This document shows positions 31,946-40,066 of a stretch of 45,733 bases of DNA, in pieces. The translations under genes and the position numbers were made by a program. The stretch's first letter is position 1; each line of letters opens with the position of its first letter. Under the pieces are notes generated by a model. That model searched no databases, had not been told where the DNA came from, and was given only the letters and a program-made list of their open reading frames with translations. The DNA is from Phycisphaerales bacterium (lineage in GTDB: Bacteria > Planctomycetota > Phycisphaerae > Phycisphaerales > SM1A02), in contig JANQEQ010000003.1 in assembly GCA_028278245.1 (NCBI GenBank), positions 1-45,733 of the forward strand, read 5' to 3'.

Positions 31946-32527
31946 TCAGTAGACCACCGCATGAGCGTTTTCAATTGCATCAATAACCTGACGGACACTG
32001 AAGGGTTTACGCAGTGTGCATTCAAAACCCTGATGTGTCATCTGCGCTGCCTGACCGTCGGTCAGTTTCCCACTCATACCGATGACCTTGGTCATCTGCA
32101 GGTCATCGTGGCTTCGAAGCACATGGAGAATGCCCTTGCCGTCTCCATCTGCCAGATGCAAATCCAACAGCACGACATGGGGACGAAATCGTTCGCACTC
32201 CACGCCGGCCTCGAATGAATTGGAAGCGACTCGAACATCGTAGTTGGTTTGATCGCGCAGAATGTCCTGAAGAGTGTTGACGATTTCCTCATCGTCATCC
32301 ACGATCATGACGCGCGTGTTGCCGCTCATCAATCCATCCATCGGGATGCCGTGTCCCTTCATGAACTTGATGAGATTGGAAACGGGAATCCTGCGATCTT
32401 TGGAGCCGGGGATGCGGTAACCGCGCAGTTGCCCGGAATCAAACCACTTGCTCACGGTGCGCGAAGCGACATTGCAGATCTTGGCCACTTCCCCGGTGGT
32501 AAGCACATCTTTCTCGAATAGGTTCAT
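31946..32527 (-). CDS. Regulator with N-terminal excisionase/MerR-like HTH and C-terminal receiver domain
   Basis: A 193-residue protein. Residues 8-58 form a MerR/excisionase-type DNA-binding helix-turn-helix (LTTGEVAKICNVASRTVSKW, then the wing LRGYRIPGSKDRRIPVSNL). Residues 72-190 form a CheY-like receiver with acidic pair D78/D79, phospho-acceptor D122 (VVLLDLHLADG), S152 and K174 all in place, so it can be phosphorylated. The domain order is the reverse of ordinary response regulators. No histidine kinase lies nearby, making it an orphan. GAGGG a few bases before the ATG is the ribosome binding site. Targets are unknown. Confidence 0.9.
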   Translation of the reverse strand: MNLFEKDVLTTGEVAKICNVASRTVSKWFDSGQLRGYRIPGSKDRRIPVSNLIKFMKGHGIPMDGLMSGNTRVMIVDDDEEIVNTLQDILRDQTNYDVRVASNSFEAGVECERFRPHVVLLDLHLADGDGKGILHVLRSHDDLQMTKVIGMSGKLTDGQAAQMTHQGFECTLRKPFSVRQVIDAIENAHAVVY

Positions 32528-32746
32528 AAGACCCTCACATCTCTCTAAGTTGATGTTTAGGGCACAGTTGTGCCAACGATCCTACAGCACAATCGGCCCA
32601 TTAGCAGCCGAAGTTGACTGGTGAGCATGGAATGGAAGTCGAAAAACGCTTTCTCGATGGATTATCTGACCGAACCTGATTCATATCGGGCTTGGGCAGG
32701 AGCGATATCCCGATGTAGCGAACGCTGTGCTGGATTTTCGTTGAAA

Positions 32747-33808
32747 TTACCGGATCTGAAATCGACGCACATCTGCGAGAAATATCTCGATATCCTCAGC
32801 CGTCGTGTCGTGGCTGGTCATGTACCGATGAAGCTCACCCTCAGCCCGCTGGACAGAGTAATACCCGTGCCCGGCCGAATGAAGGGCTTCATGCAACTGC
32901 TCCGGCATCTTTACAAATACCGCATTGGCCTGGACCGGATATGCGATCTCCACTCCCACTGATCGAAGCCCTTCTGCCAACTGCTGCGCCATGGTGTTGG
33001 CGTGTTGGGCGTATTTGAGCCAGATTCCGTCCTGTAATGTTGCGATAAATTGCGCGCTGAGGAAACGATGCTTGCTGAGCAGATGCCCGGTGGCTTTTCG
33101 GTGATAGGGAAATGCCCGGACCGCCCGTTGAAACGCCGCTCCATCATCCTGGGGGAAGAAGATCACCGCCTCACTGCTTGCCAAGCCGTTTTTTGTGCCG
33201 CCAAAGGACAGGGCATCGACGCCCGCCGCTCCCGTGAGTTCATTGGGATCGAAATCCCCCGATGCGACCGCATTGGCAAATCGTGCCCCATCCACGTGCA
33301 CCCGGTATCCCATCTCATGGGCTGTCTGGCACAAATCTCGCATCTGTGTGGGGGTGTAGACCTCGCCCATCTCCGTGCTGTTGGAAACAGTCAGAACGCC
33401 CGGCTGGGGCTGATGCACATCACCCCGCGATTGCCGAGTATATCTGGCAAGGTCATTGGTCCTGATCGTGCTGACGCCCGGTTGAGTATGAATCTGGACC
33501 GTGCGGCAATGGGTGATGCGTTCCGGGCCGGTGGATTCATCTTCGTTGAAGTGGCTGCCATCGTGACACAACACCTGCTCCCACGGATCGGTCAGAGATG
33601 CGATCGCCAGGATGTTTGCTGCCGTTCCCGTGGCGACGAAAAAGACTTCGATATCCTTGCCGAAAATGGCGCGGAATGAATCGACGGCACGCTGAGTGTA
33701 CTCATCATCGCCGTAGCCGACGCGGTGAGTACCGTCACTTGCTTCGATCAACGCCTGCCTCGCTTCCGGACATAGACCGGCATTGTTGTCACTGCGAAAA
33801 CTGTGCAT
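32747..33808 (-). CDS. ltaE: Low-specificity L-threonine aldolase family, PLP-dependent
   Basis: A 353-residue fold-type I PLP enzyme that cleaves threonine or allo-threonine to glycine and acetaldehyde. ATG 33808 gives the typical start MHSFRSDNNAGLCPEA. The PLP features are the TGTAAN phosphate-binding loop (60-65), D173 in HVDGARFANA and the Schiff-base lysine K206 in SFGGTKNG. Length and motifs fit the beta-eliminating lyase/threonine aldolase family; related side-chain lyases cannot be excluded. There is no ribosome binding site; TACACT (plus coordinates 33815-33820) lies six bases before the start. An in-frame GTG eight codons upstream is possible but less likely. Confidence 0.9.
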   Translation of the reverse strand: MHSFRSDNNAGLCPEARQALIEASDGTHRVGYGDDEYTQRAVDSFRAIFGKDIEVFFVATGTAANILAIASLTDPWEQVLCHDGSHFNEDESTGPERITHCRTVQIHTQPGVSTIRTNDLARYTRQSRGDVHQPQPGVLTVSNSTEMGEVYTPTQMRDLCQTAHEMGYRVHVDGARFANAVASGDFDPNELTGAAGVDALSFGGTKNGLASSEAVIFFPQDDGAAFQRAVRAFPYHRKATGHLLSKHRFLSAQFIATLQDGIWLKYAQHANTMAQQLAEGLRSVGVEIAYPVQANAVFVKMPEQLHEALHSAGHGYYSVQRAEGELHRYMTSHDTTAEDIEIFLADVRRFQIR

Positions 33809-33888
33809 AGCAACAGTGTACGGTATCAACACGAATTGTTCAGGTCGCCTTGCTCGTAATCCAGGCCAATCGCAAAGTTATGGATTTT

Positions 33889-33944
33889 AGAATGCTACGC
33901 CGCGAGCGGCTTTGCCATTATCGCCGCTTGCGGCGTAGCATTCT
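33889..33944. repeat. 22-bp near-perfect inverted repeat (REP/mini-palindrome-like)
   Basis: The arms at 33889-33910 and 33923-33944 match over 22 bases with a single G/A difference, leaving a 12-base loop. The outer part reads AGAATGCTACGCCGC and its complement. It sits between two divergently transcribed genes, where a transcription terminator is not expected, so it is more likely a dispersed palindromic repeat. Confidence 0.75.
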
Positions 33945-34020
33945 GATCGTGGTGTGATCTCAAGGTGCTTACGCCAGTCCGAGGACTTTGCGATTGCCCT
34001 TACTTGTTATCATGCGCATT

Positions 34021-34323
34021 ATGAGTAACGAATTCATTATCCGAATCGAGCCGACACGGGAGGGTATGGCCGAGGAACCGACGCAAGAGGAAGCCGCGCT
34101 TTTAGAACAGCATTTTGCCTACCTCAAATCACTGATGGAAAAGGGAGTTGTGGTACTTGCAGGTCGGACGACGGAAAAACCCTTTGTTGGATACGTGATC
34201 TTTCGCGCTGAGGATGAGGATACAGCCCAAGATTTGATGAATGATGACCCAGCAATCAAAGCGGAGATCTTCCGCGGCTCACTGTCTCCCTTCCGCATCG
34301 CTCTGCTTCAGGGGTGTAATTAA
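34021..34323 (+). CDS. YCII-family protein
   Basis: A 100-residue single-domain protein with the ferredoxin-like YCII fold. The pattern is EQHFAYLKSLMEKGVVVLAGRT, with the conserved His (H31), then a GYVIF strand and NDDPAIKAEIF with the DPA motif. YCII proteins are small putative enzymes, some in chloro- or hydroxy-compound breakdown, but the function of this one is unknown. I place the start at ATG 34021; in-frame ATGs at 34012 and earlier exist. There is no ribosome binding site; TATCAT at 34008-34013 is seven bases upstream. Its stop overlaps the end of the convergent gene at 34320. Confidence 0.85.
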   Translation: MSNEFIIRIEPTREGMAEEPTQEEAALLEQHFAYLKSLMEKGVVVLAGRTTEKPFVGYVIFRAEDEDTAQDLMNDDPAIKAEIFRGSLSPFRIALLQGCN

Positions 34324-35033
34324 CTTTCCCGTCCCCAGCCGCATTCGGGGCAACCGGTAGGAACATCGCCCTCTAGGTCGTAACCACATTCGGGACAATT
34401 ACGCAAGTAATTCGGCGCTTCCTGGAAGAATTGGTATACGAGCTCAGAGAATAGCTGAAATGCTTCCTCAGTTTCAAACGCCCGCCGGGGAATGATAATT
34501 CCAATATTATCTGCGATGTTACATCCAAGTGCTTCAGGAGTTTTGATCAATCCACTTACCATTTCCCATGTGATCTTTGCATTGATAAAATCTGTCGTCT
34601 GTTTTATTCCACTGCGGTCAATGACAATGCATTGATTACCGGTGAGACCTTTACGGAGTTGAAGATGTTGTTTAACGGATTTGACGGCATGACGACGTGC
34701 CAATAGAGGATTCGTTAGCACCCATATCAATAAGAAAACTCCGAGTATGATTGGAATAAATATAAATCTATAGAGTTCCGGCGGAAGCGATTGCTTCGAA
34801 AGGAGTATCGGCCCCATCAGGAAAGCACTAGGTCCAATCAAGCAAGCTATACCTACAAGAAGTGTTCGTCGCCAGTTAATTGGTTTTGAATAACAAAAAC
34901 GATAAAACGAGATCCAATCGTCATCCGTCAGTTCGAAATCAACTCTGATTGTTTCTTCATCAGCCACGTTGATGGATCTCAATTGAGCACACACAGTGAA
35001 TGAAAGAAATAATTCGTGGAAGTTACACACCAT
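34320..35033 (-). CDS. YcxB-like membrane protein with C-terminal zinc ribbon
   Basis: A protein of up to 237 residues. Two membrane segments (RTLLVGIACLIGPSAFLMGP and FIFIPIILGVFLLIWVL) are followed by a YcxB-like domain (LRKGLTGNQCIVIDRSGIKQ, then ITWEMVSGLIKT). A C-terminal zinc ribbon of two CxxC knuckles closes the protein (CPECGYDLEGDVPTGCPECGWG). The first 22 residues from ATG 35033 look unlike the family; GTG 34967 (VADEETIRVDFELTDDD) is an alternative start. The zinc ribbon with 'CPECG' is shared in style with the membrane protein ending at 38271. It ends 4 bases inside the YCII gene. Function unknown. Confidence 0.75.
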   Translation of the reverse strand: MVCNFHELFLSFTVCAQLRSINVADEETIRVDFELTDDDWISFYRFCYSKPINWRRTLLVGIACLIGPSAFLMGPILLSKQSLPPELYRFIFIPIILGVFLLIWVLTNPLLARRHAVKSVKQHLQLRKGLTGNQCIVIDRSGIKQTTDFINAKITWEMVSGLIKTPEALGCNIADNIGIIIPRRAFETEEAFQLFSELVYQFFQEAPNYLRNCPECGYDLEGDVPTGCPECGWGRES

Positions 35034-35165
35034 TGTATCACTTCAACAGGTGGCACGAGTAGGACACAGTCATACCCGTGTTGTACAGATTTTCCGCTCC
35101 CTCACTGTCGCGGCTCGTTGAAGAAACACTACCCCTTTTCGCATCACACATATCTTTTCGCAATC

Positions 35166-35250
35166 GTAGGTCGGATCCGCAGATCCGACACTGTTCGACT
35201 TTCAGCACCGTCCATGTCGGATCGCGCTCAAACGAACGGATCCGACCTAC
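35166..35250. repeat. Inner 14-bp inverted repeat
   Basis: GTAGGTCGGATCCG (35166-35179) is exactly complementary to CGGATCCGACCTAC (35237-35250). Sub-repeats of the GATCCGACA / TGTCGGATC kind lie just inside both arms, so the whole unit can fold into a long cruciform. Confidence 0.7.
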
Positions 35251-35261
35251 AAATAATTTCG

Positions 35262-35279
35262 CTCTCCCCTGGGGGAGAG
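35262..35279. repeat. CTCTCCC/GGGAGAG palindrome
   Basis: CTCTCCC (35262-35268) pairs with GGGAGAG (35273-35279), followed by GGTAGGGTGAGGGGG. This resembles the short CTCTCCC-GGGAGAGGG-GGTGAGGG intergenic repeats seen across many bacterial genomes. Confidence 0.55.
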
Positions 35280-35488
35280 GGTAGGGTGAGGGGGACTCAT
35301 CTCTCTCCTAAAGTCATATCACGGGTATGACTTCGCCCTACCCGTGCCACCCCCCACACACAAACACTTGACATCTCCGTCCCTCCGTGGTCCTCTGTGG
35401 TGACACCCCTCTGCGACTCGTTGAGTCACCCCCCACACTCAATGACACATCTACTTTTTAGTGAATAGTGTCCGCAGATTGGGTGCAT

Positions 35489-35920
35489 TTACGCAGCTTG
35501 AGCTGAATCATCGTCCTGCACGTTGATGTGTCGCAGCAAGTCGCGCCAGGTCACAATTCCGGTCACACGACGATCCTGACCCGTCACAGGAAGACAACTC
35601 ACCCCGGAATTCAGCAGTACTTCAATCGCTGCGGTAACGGGCATGCTCTCCCCTACCGTGATCGGCTTTCGACTCATGATCTGGTGCGCCCTTTTGGACA
35701 ACGTGTTCGTATCCTGTCGACGTTCCATGGTGGGTGAATCAATAAAGGGACTGATGTGCTTGAGCAGATCGCGATCGGAAATCACACCGACAATATGGTC
35801 GCCATCTTTCACGATCAGATGGTGGAACTTCGATTTGTTGAAGATGTCGTTGATTTGTTGCAGTGAATCATCCATGTGGACACTCACGACAGCCCTGGTC
35901 ATGATGTTCTGAACCTGCAT
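35489..35920 (-). CDS. Two-CBS-domain protein
   Basis: A 143-residue protein made of a tandem pair of CBS domains and nothing else. CBS1 is about 5-60 (NIMTRAVVSVHMDDSLQQI ... GVISDRDLLKH). CBS2 is about 79-133 (QIMSRKPITVGESMPVTAAI ... GIVTWRDLLRH). Such pairs bind adenosyl nucleotides (AMP, ATP, SAM or similar) and act as energy or redox sensors. The partner is unknown. AGGGG seven bases before the ATG is the ribosome binding site. It is transcribed divergently from the PEP carboxykinase gene, which it might sense for, but there is no evidence beyond adjacency. Confidence 0.92.
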   Translation of the reverse strand: MQVQNIMTRAVVSVHMDDSLQQINDIFNKSKFHHLIVKDGDHIVGVISDRDLLKHISPFIDSPTMERRQDTNTLSKRAHQIMSRKPITVGESMPVTAAIEVLLNSGVSCLPVTGQDRRVTGIVTWRDLLRHINVQDDDSAQAA

Positions 35921-36209
35921 AACGATCCCCTTGTGTAAATCCGGTGCCCTTGGTTGATTGTCGTATCGGACGAAAAGGGAGGTGGAATGAGCCCAACCTG
36001 CCCGATGCCGGCCTGTGCCAACCCCCGATCACCCCTGAAAACCGAGCGAAGATCGCTGTTTCCTGTAGAATCAAACGCCAAAGGCGGCTATCGTTTCAGT
36101 CTTGTATGAAATTCGTCATGAGCTTCCGCCCCAACTCCGGGGGAGCGGTTTCAAGCGAGCGGAAACCCAGTGATCTTCCACAATCAAGGTTGATGAAAAG
36201 GAAATTGCG
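35921..36209. other. Divergent intergenic region upstream of pckG
   Basis: These 289 bases hold no supported gene. They should carry the promoters of the CBS gene and of pckG. A ribosome binding site AAAAGGA lies eight bases before ATG 36210. Confidence 0.35.
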
Positions 36210-38195
36210 ATGTTGGAGTTAAAAAAGGGCGTCGACATACTCTCTGATGTTGGCGGCATCAAGTCGATCGATGAAGCTCGAAATCTTTTCAAGGAAAAGT
36301 TGAACCAGGAGCACCTGGCTCGTCTTGAGAAGATCAAAAATGAAGAAGCTCTGCTGAAAATCGCCAACGCAATTGCGCTCTGCCAGCCTGATGATGTCTA
36401 CATCTCGACCGGCTCGCCGGAGGATATGGCCAAGGTCCGCCAGATGAGCATTGAGAAGGGTGAGGAATCTCCCTTGGCCATGAAGGACCACACGATTCAC
36501 TTCGATCTGCCGGAAGAGCAGGGGCGAATCATCGACCGCACTTTCTACATCGTCAACGAGGGTGAAAAGACGAGTGTTCTGGCAAAGAAGATGATCCGTA
36601 ATGAAGCCCATGCCTATGTCAAGGAGAACATGACGGGGATCATGAAGGGCAAAACGATGCTCATCGGTTTCTTCAGCCGAGGACCGGCCGGAGCGAAGAT
36701 GGCATTGCCTGCGCTGGAGATCACATCCTCCACCTACGTCATGCACTCGGGTGACATCCTCTACCGACATTGCTACGACCGATTTGATGAACAGGTTGAA
36801 CTGTCCGGCCTGTTCCTGACCAACGTCCACAGCGAAGGTGATAACCGACCGGAAGATCTCCCCAACGCACGTGTGTTCATGGATCGAAGCTGGCTCACCA
36901 CGTTCAGCACCTACTGCACTTATGCCGGCAACACCCTGCTACTCAAGAAGGGTAACCACCGCATGGCCGTCGACCTGGCCACCTACTACGGCAATGGTGA
37001 AGAGCTCTCCGAGCACATGTTCATCACCGGTATGAAGGATGAAAAGGGCGACATCACCTGGTTCGCCGGGGCTGCCCCCAGTGGTTGCGGCAAGACCACG
37101 ACCGCCATGGCAGGGACGGACTTCATCGGCGATGACCTGGCGCAGATGTGGATCGAAAAAGACGGCACGATGCGGGCCATCAACCCCGAGCAGGGGATCT
37201 TCGGCATCGTCGCCGACGTCAACCGTGATGGTGATCCGTTCCTCATGAAGTGCCTGCGCGAAGAAGGCACCGAAGTTATCTGGTCCAACGTGTTGATTGA
37301 CGATAAGGGCGTGCCGCACTGGACCGGCAACGGGGAAGAGCATCCCAATGAGGGTAAGAACTTCCAGGGTAAATGGACTAAGGGCATGAAGAACGCTGAG
37401 GGCAAGGAAATCCCGATCTCTCACCCCAACGCCCGCTGCACCCTGCGGGCTGATGCCATCGCCAACTACAACACTCCCACCGGCGTGACACCGGAAGGTG
37501 CCACCATCAAGGTCATCACTTACTCCGGTCGTGACAGCGACACTATGCCTCCCGTCTGGGTCGGCAAGAACTCTGATCACGGCGTGGTCATCGGGGCTTC
37601 GATCGTCTCCGCCGCCACTGCAACCGAGGTCGGAGCCACCGGCGTCAAGCGACAGCCCTGGGCCAACGCTCCGTTCATCCCGGGACCGCTGGCGGACAAC
37701 ATGAAAGCCCAGTTCGCGTTCTACGGCAATGCCAAGTTAAGCGAAGCCGGTCGTCCGATTCTCGCCGGTCTCAACTACTTCCTCACGGACGAAGCACGCG
37801 GTGGAACCACCACCAAACTGCTCGGCGAGAAGCGCGATGTTAAAGTCTGGCTCACCTGGTTGGCAAAACGTGCCAAGGGTGAAGTTGATGCCATCGACAC
37901 CCCCGTCGGTTACCTCCCGCTGTATGACGATATGAAAGCGCTCTTCGCTTCCGTCATCAACAAGGATTACTCCCGCGAGTTGTACGACAAACAGTTCTCC
38001 ATGTACATCGACAAGATCCAGGATCGCATCGACCTGCAACGCGAAGCGTTCGGCAAGGAAGAGAACATTCCGGATCGATTGTTTGAAGTGTACGACGAGT
38101 GGAGTGCCGGCCTTGCCGCCCTCAAGGATAAGTTTGGCGCGATAGTAACTCCGGACCAATTGGTCGAGGCAAGCAATCTCATTCCCGCCTCGTAA
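36210..38195 (+). CDS. pckG: Phosphoenolpyruvate carboxykinase (GTP)
   Basis: A 661-residue gluconeogenic enzyme converting oxaloacetate and GTP to phosphoenolpyruvate, GDP and CO2. The kinase loop APSGCGKTTTAM is centred on K295, with the mobile catalytic Cys (C293) that marks the GTP-dependent class; the metal/GTP segment FIGDDLAQMW follows. The late block RQPWANAPFIPGPLADN is typical of the family. It is somewhat longer than the usual 600-620 residues, mainly through the N-terminus, but all motifs are intact. A clear intrinsic terminator follows at 38225. It is a single-gene unit. Confidence 0.96.
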   Translation: MLELKKGVDILSDVGGIKSIDEARNLFKEKLNQEHLARLEKIKNEEALLKIANAIALCQPDDVYISTGSPEDMAKVRQMSIEKGEESPLAMKDHTIHFDLPEEQGRIIDRTFYIVNEGEKTSVLAKKMIRNEAHAYVKENMTGIMKGKTMLIGFFSRGPAGAKMALPALEITSSTYVMHSGDILYRHCYDRFDEQVELSGLFLTNVHSEGDNRPEDLPNARVFMDRSWLTTFSTYCTYAGNTLLLKKGNHRMAVDLATYYGNGEELSEHMFITGMKDEKGDITWFAGAAPSGCGKTTTAMAGTDFIGDDLAQMWIEKDGTMRAINPEQGIFGIVADVNRDGDPFLMKCLREEGTEVIWSNVLIDDKGVPHWTGNGEEHPNEGKNFQGKWTKGMKNAEGKEIPISHPNARCTLRADAIANYNTPTGVTPEGATIKVITYSGRDSDTMPPVWVGKNSDHGVVIGASIVSAATATEVGATGVKRQPWANAPFIPGPLADNMKAQFAFYGNAKLSEAGRPILAGLNYFLTDEARGGTTTKLLGEKRDVKVWLTWLAKRAKGEVDAIDTPVGYLPLYDDMKALFASVINKDYSRELYDKQFSMYIDKIQDRIDLQREAFGKEENIPDRLFEVYDEWSAGLAALKDKFGAIVTPDQLVEASNLIPAS

Positions 38196-38224
38196 GAATT
38201 CAATTTCACAAACTGATTAATATG

Positions 38225-38261
38225 CACCCCTGGGAATCAACTCAGGGGTGTTTTCTATTTT
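38225..38261 (+). terminator. Intrinsic terminator of pckG
   Basis: CACCCCTG (38225-38232) pairs with CAGGGGTG (38243-38250) around a 10-base loop and is followed at once by TTTTCTATTTT. It lies 30 bases after the pckG stop codon and just before the end of the convergent gene at 38271. Confidence 0.9.
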
Positions 38262-38270
38262 CATATTCCT

Positions 38271-39098
38271 CTACCACTCGTAACCGCATTCTGGGCAGCG
38301 TTCACCGGGGGTTGGTCCTTTTCGTTGCCCGCATTGGCCGCAATACTGTTTGCGCCAGGTTCTTCTGTGTTTTGCCGTCAGAGCAAAGTAGATTCCCGGC
38401 CCAGCGAGCCAGAGGATAGCCACACTGGAGATGAGCAGAGAGAAGAAAGTGCCGGTGGCGCAGTAACAATCAGTACGCCGCCTGACCATGACGTCGATGG
38501 GCGTGATGATGATCAGTTCGATCACGGTACCGCCGATCAGCAGCCCTACCAGGCGTCCAAGGATTTTATCCGCCCACATTTGCCGCGTGAATACGAACAG
38601 AATGAAACTCCAGATCCCCCAGCCGGCAAGGAATAAGATAAGCATAGAGAGCATCAACCACGTGGAATCTGCCATATCACTACCGTATTCGTATAACAAA
38701 TCCCAGGGACTATCAGCATAAGCACCTGTGAAAACTGAAGATCCCAGCTCCATCAATCCTGTAATCATGGCAGTGCAAATTCCGGAAGCGATGAGCGCCA
38801 CGATCGCGAAGCTGAAGAAAAGAGAACGAGGACGCTCACCCTGTGGCGGGCGCATCCGGATCACAGGAAAGAGAAATGCAGCCTGTGTTACCGCAATGCC
38901 GACCGCAATAAGAGACGTAACGCCTAACCATTCCACATCAGTCAATAAGTCCAACAAATGCCCCAGCCAGGACAAAAGAGATGTTGAGATGATCGGTGGA
39001 TCGGCGATCAAACCCAGCAGGATCGATTCCGCCACCACGAGTAATCCCACGTACACCGGCAAAAGTGTAATTATCAGCAGCCAACGTTTCCACTTCAT
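38271..39098 (-). CDS. Multi-pass membrane protein with C-terminal zinc ribbon, function unknown
   Basis: A 275-residue protein starting at the ATG that gives MKWKRWLLIITLLPVYVGLL. About six membrane segments are visible (for example SLIAVGIAVTQAAFLFPVI, LMLSMLILFLAGWGIWSFIL, FSLLISSVAILWLAGPGIYF). The C-terminus is a zinc-ribbon pair, CGQCGQRKGPTPGERCPECG, ending in YEW. This resembles the planctomycete membrane proteins that end in a CPxCGYxL-type ribbon; no function is known. Its ATG is only 24 bp from that of the divergent nitrilase-family gene, and neither gene has a Shine-Dalgarno sequence. Confidence 0.8.
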   Translation of the reverse strand: MKWKRWLLIITLLPVYVGLLVVAESILLGLIADPPIISTSLLSWLGHLLDLLTDVEWLGVTSLIAVGIAVTQAAFLFPVIRMRPPQGERPRSLFFSFAIVALIASGICTAMITGLMELGSSVFTGAYADSPWDLLYEYGSDMADSTWLMLSMLILFLAGWGIWSFILFVFTRQMWADKILGRLVGLLIGGTVIELIIITPIDVMVRRRTDCYCATGTFFSLLISSVAILWLAGPGIYFALTAKHRRTWRKQYCGQCGQRKGPTPGERCPECGYEW

Positions 39099-39104
39099 GT
39101 CAAA

Positions 39105-39114
39105 AGGGTACACT
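39105..39114. promoter_or_regulatory. Overlapping divergent -10-like hexamers
   Basis: TACACT (39109-39114, plus strand) lies eight bases before ATG 39123. TACCCT (minus strand, 39110-39105) lies six bases before the minus-strand ATG at 39098. The two hexamers share two base pairs in a 24-bp gap, which leaves no room for 5' leaders. Confidence 0.45.
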
Positions 39115-39122
39115 GTGACAAG

Positions 39123-39926
39123 ATGCATGTCGCGGCTGTTCAATTTGATATCGCCTGGGAGGATAAACCCACGAATCATCAGCACATCGAGCAGATGCTC
39201 GATGAGGCGGGGATTGCGGCGGGAACATTTGTGCTGCTGCCGGAGCTATCTGATACCGGCTTCAGTCTGAATGTGAAGACGATCGTGGATGACCAATCGC
39301 TTTCGTGGGCTCAGGATCTGGCTCAACGCAGAGGGATCTGGCTGCAGATGGGTTATCCGGTGAAGGGGGATGATGGATTCGGGCGGAATTGCGCTTCGAT
39401 CATCTCGCCCAAGGGTGTCATGCTGGGGACGTACCAGAAAGTACATCCATTCAGTTATGGCAGAGAGATTGATCACTACCACGGTGGAGATCATCTGCTG
39501 GTCAAAAAAATATCCGATCTTTCCCAGTCTCCGACGATTTGCCCGATTATCTGCTACGACCTGCGATTTCCGGAATTGTGGCGCTTGGGTGCTTTGGCCG
39601 GGGCAGAAGTATTCACCATCGGCGCAAATTGGCCGGATGCGCGCCAACACCATTGGCGAACGTTGCTGATCGCGCGCGCCATTGAAAATCAGGCATACGT
39701 TGTGGCAACGAACCGCGCGGGACGAGATCCACACCTGAATTACGTTGGGGGTTCGATGATCATCTCTCCGATGGGGGAGGTCCTGGCTGAGGCAGATGAC
39801 ACGCAAACCATTTTGCGCGCAGAGCTTGATCTTAGCGCGCTGCGCCAGTGGAGAGAAGAGTTCCGAGCACTTGAAGACGTGCATCCATCTCTGCTCGGTT
39901 CAATTACTGTGCGGGATCATTCGTGA
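39123..39926 (+). CDS. Carbon-nitrogen hydrolase (nitrilase superfamily, omega-amidase-like)
   Basis: A 267-residue single-domain enzyme hydrolysing an amide or nitrile bond. The catalytic triad is E41 (LLPELSDTGFS), K106 (GTYQKVHPFS) and C144 (IICYDLRFPELWR); the second Glu region around REIDHYHGGD also fits. Length and motifs are close to omega-amidase and YafV-type enzymes that act on 2-oxoglutaramate or 2-oxosuccinamate, a metabolite repair role. Exact substrate uncertain. The mRNA is probably leaderless, since the ATG is eight bases after TACACT and there is no ribosome binding site. It is divergent from the zinc-ribbon membrane protein. Confidence 0.92.
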   Translation: MHVAAVQFDIAWEDKPTNHQHIEQMLDEAGIAAGTFVLLPELSDTGFSLNVKTIVDDQSLSWAQDLAQRRGIWLQMGYPVKGDDGFGRNCASIISPKGVMLGTYQKVHPFSYGREIDHYHGGDHLLVKKISDLSQSPTICPIICYDLRFPELWRLGALAGAEVFTIGANWPDARQHHWRTLLIARAIENQAYVVATNRAGRDPHLNYVGGSMIISPMGEVLAEADDTQTILRAELDLSALRQWREEFRALEDVHPSLLGSITVRDHS

Positions 39927-40066
39927 TTCGTCAAGACAATTTTTGAGTTCTCAGAAATATCTGCGTTCAGCGCATCTTTGAGTTGCAATAAACGGCGTCA
40001 CTCAATTACACTTGACGATTATGGGTTTGCACGTTGACACGACGCTGCTGAGAGGGGAATAGCTGG

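Larger units (their letters stand above)
35049..35351. mobile_element. MITE-like element with 32-bp terminal inverted repeats
   Basis: The first 32 bases (35049-35080) and the reverse complement of the last 32 (35320-35351) agree at 28 positions, both starting GGTGGCACG and ending GTCATACCCGTG. Each end is itself a small palindrome (CACGGGTA...TACCCGTG in the right copy). Inside are a second inverted repeat (35166-35250) and a CTCTCCC/GGGAGAG hairpin (35262-35279). There is no transposase, so it would be a non-autonomous element of about 303 bp. It fills most of the gap between 35033 and 35488. Confidence 0.65.

Noticed and set aside
36939-37580. Open frame of 213 codons on the minus strand
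   Set aside because: It is antisense to pckG and exists because of the strong codon bias of that gene.
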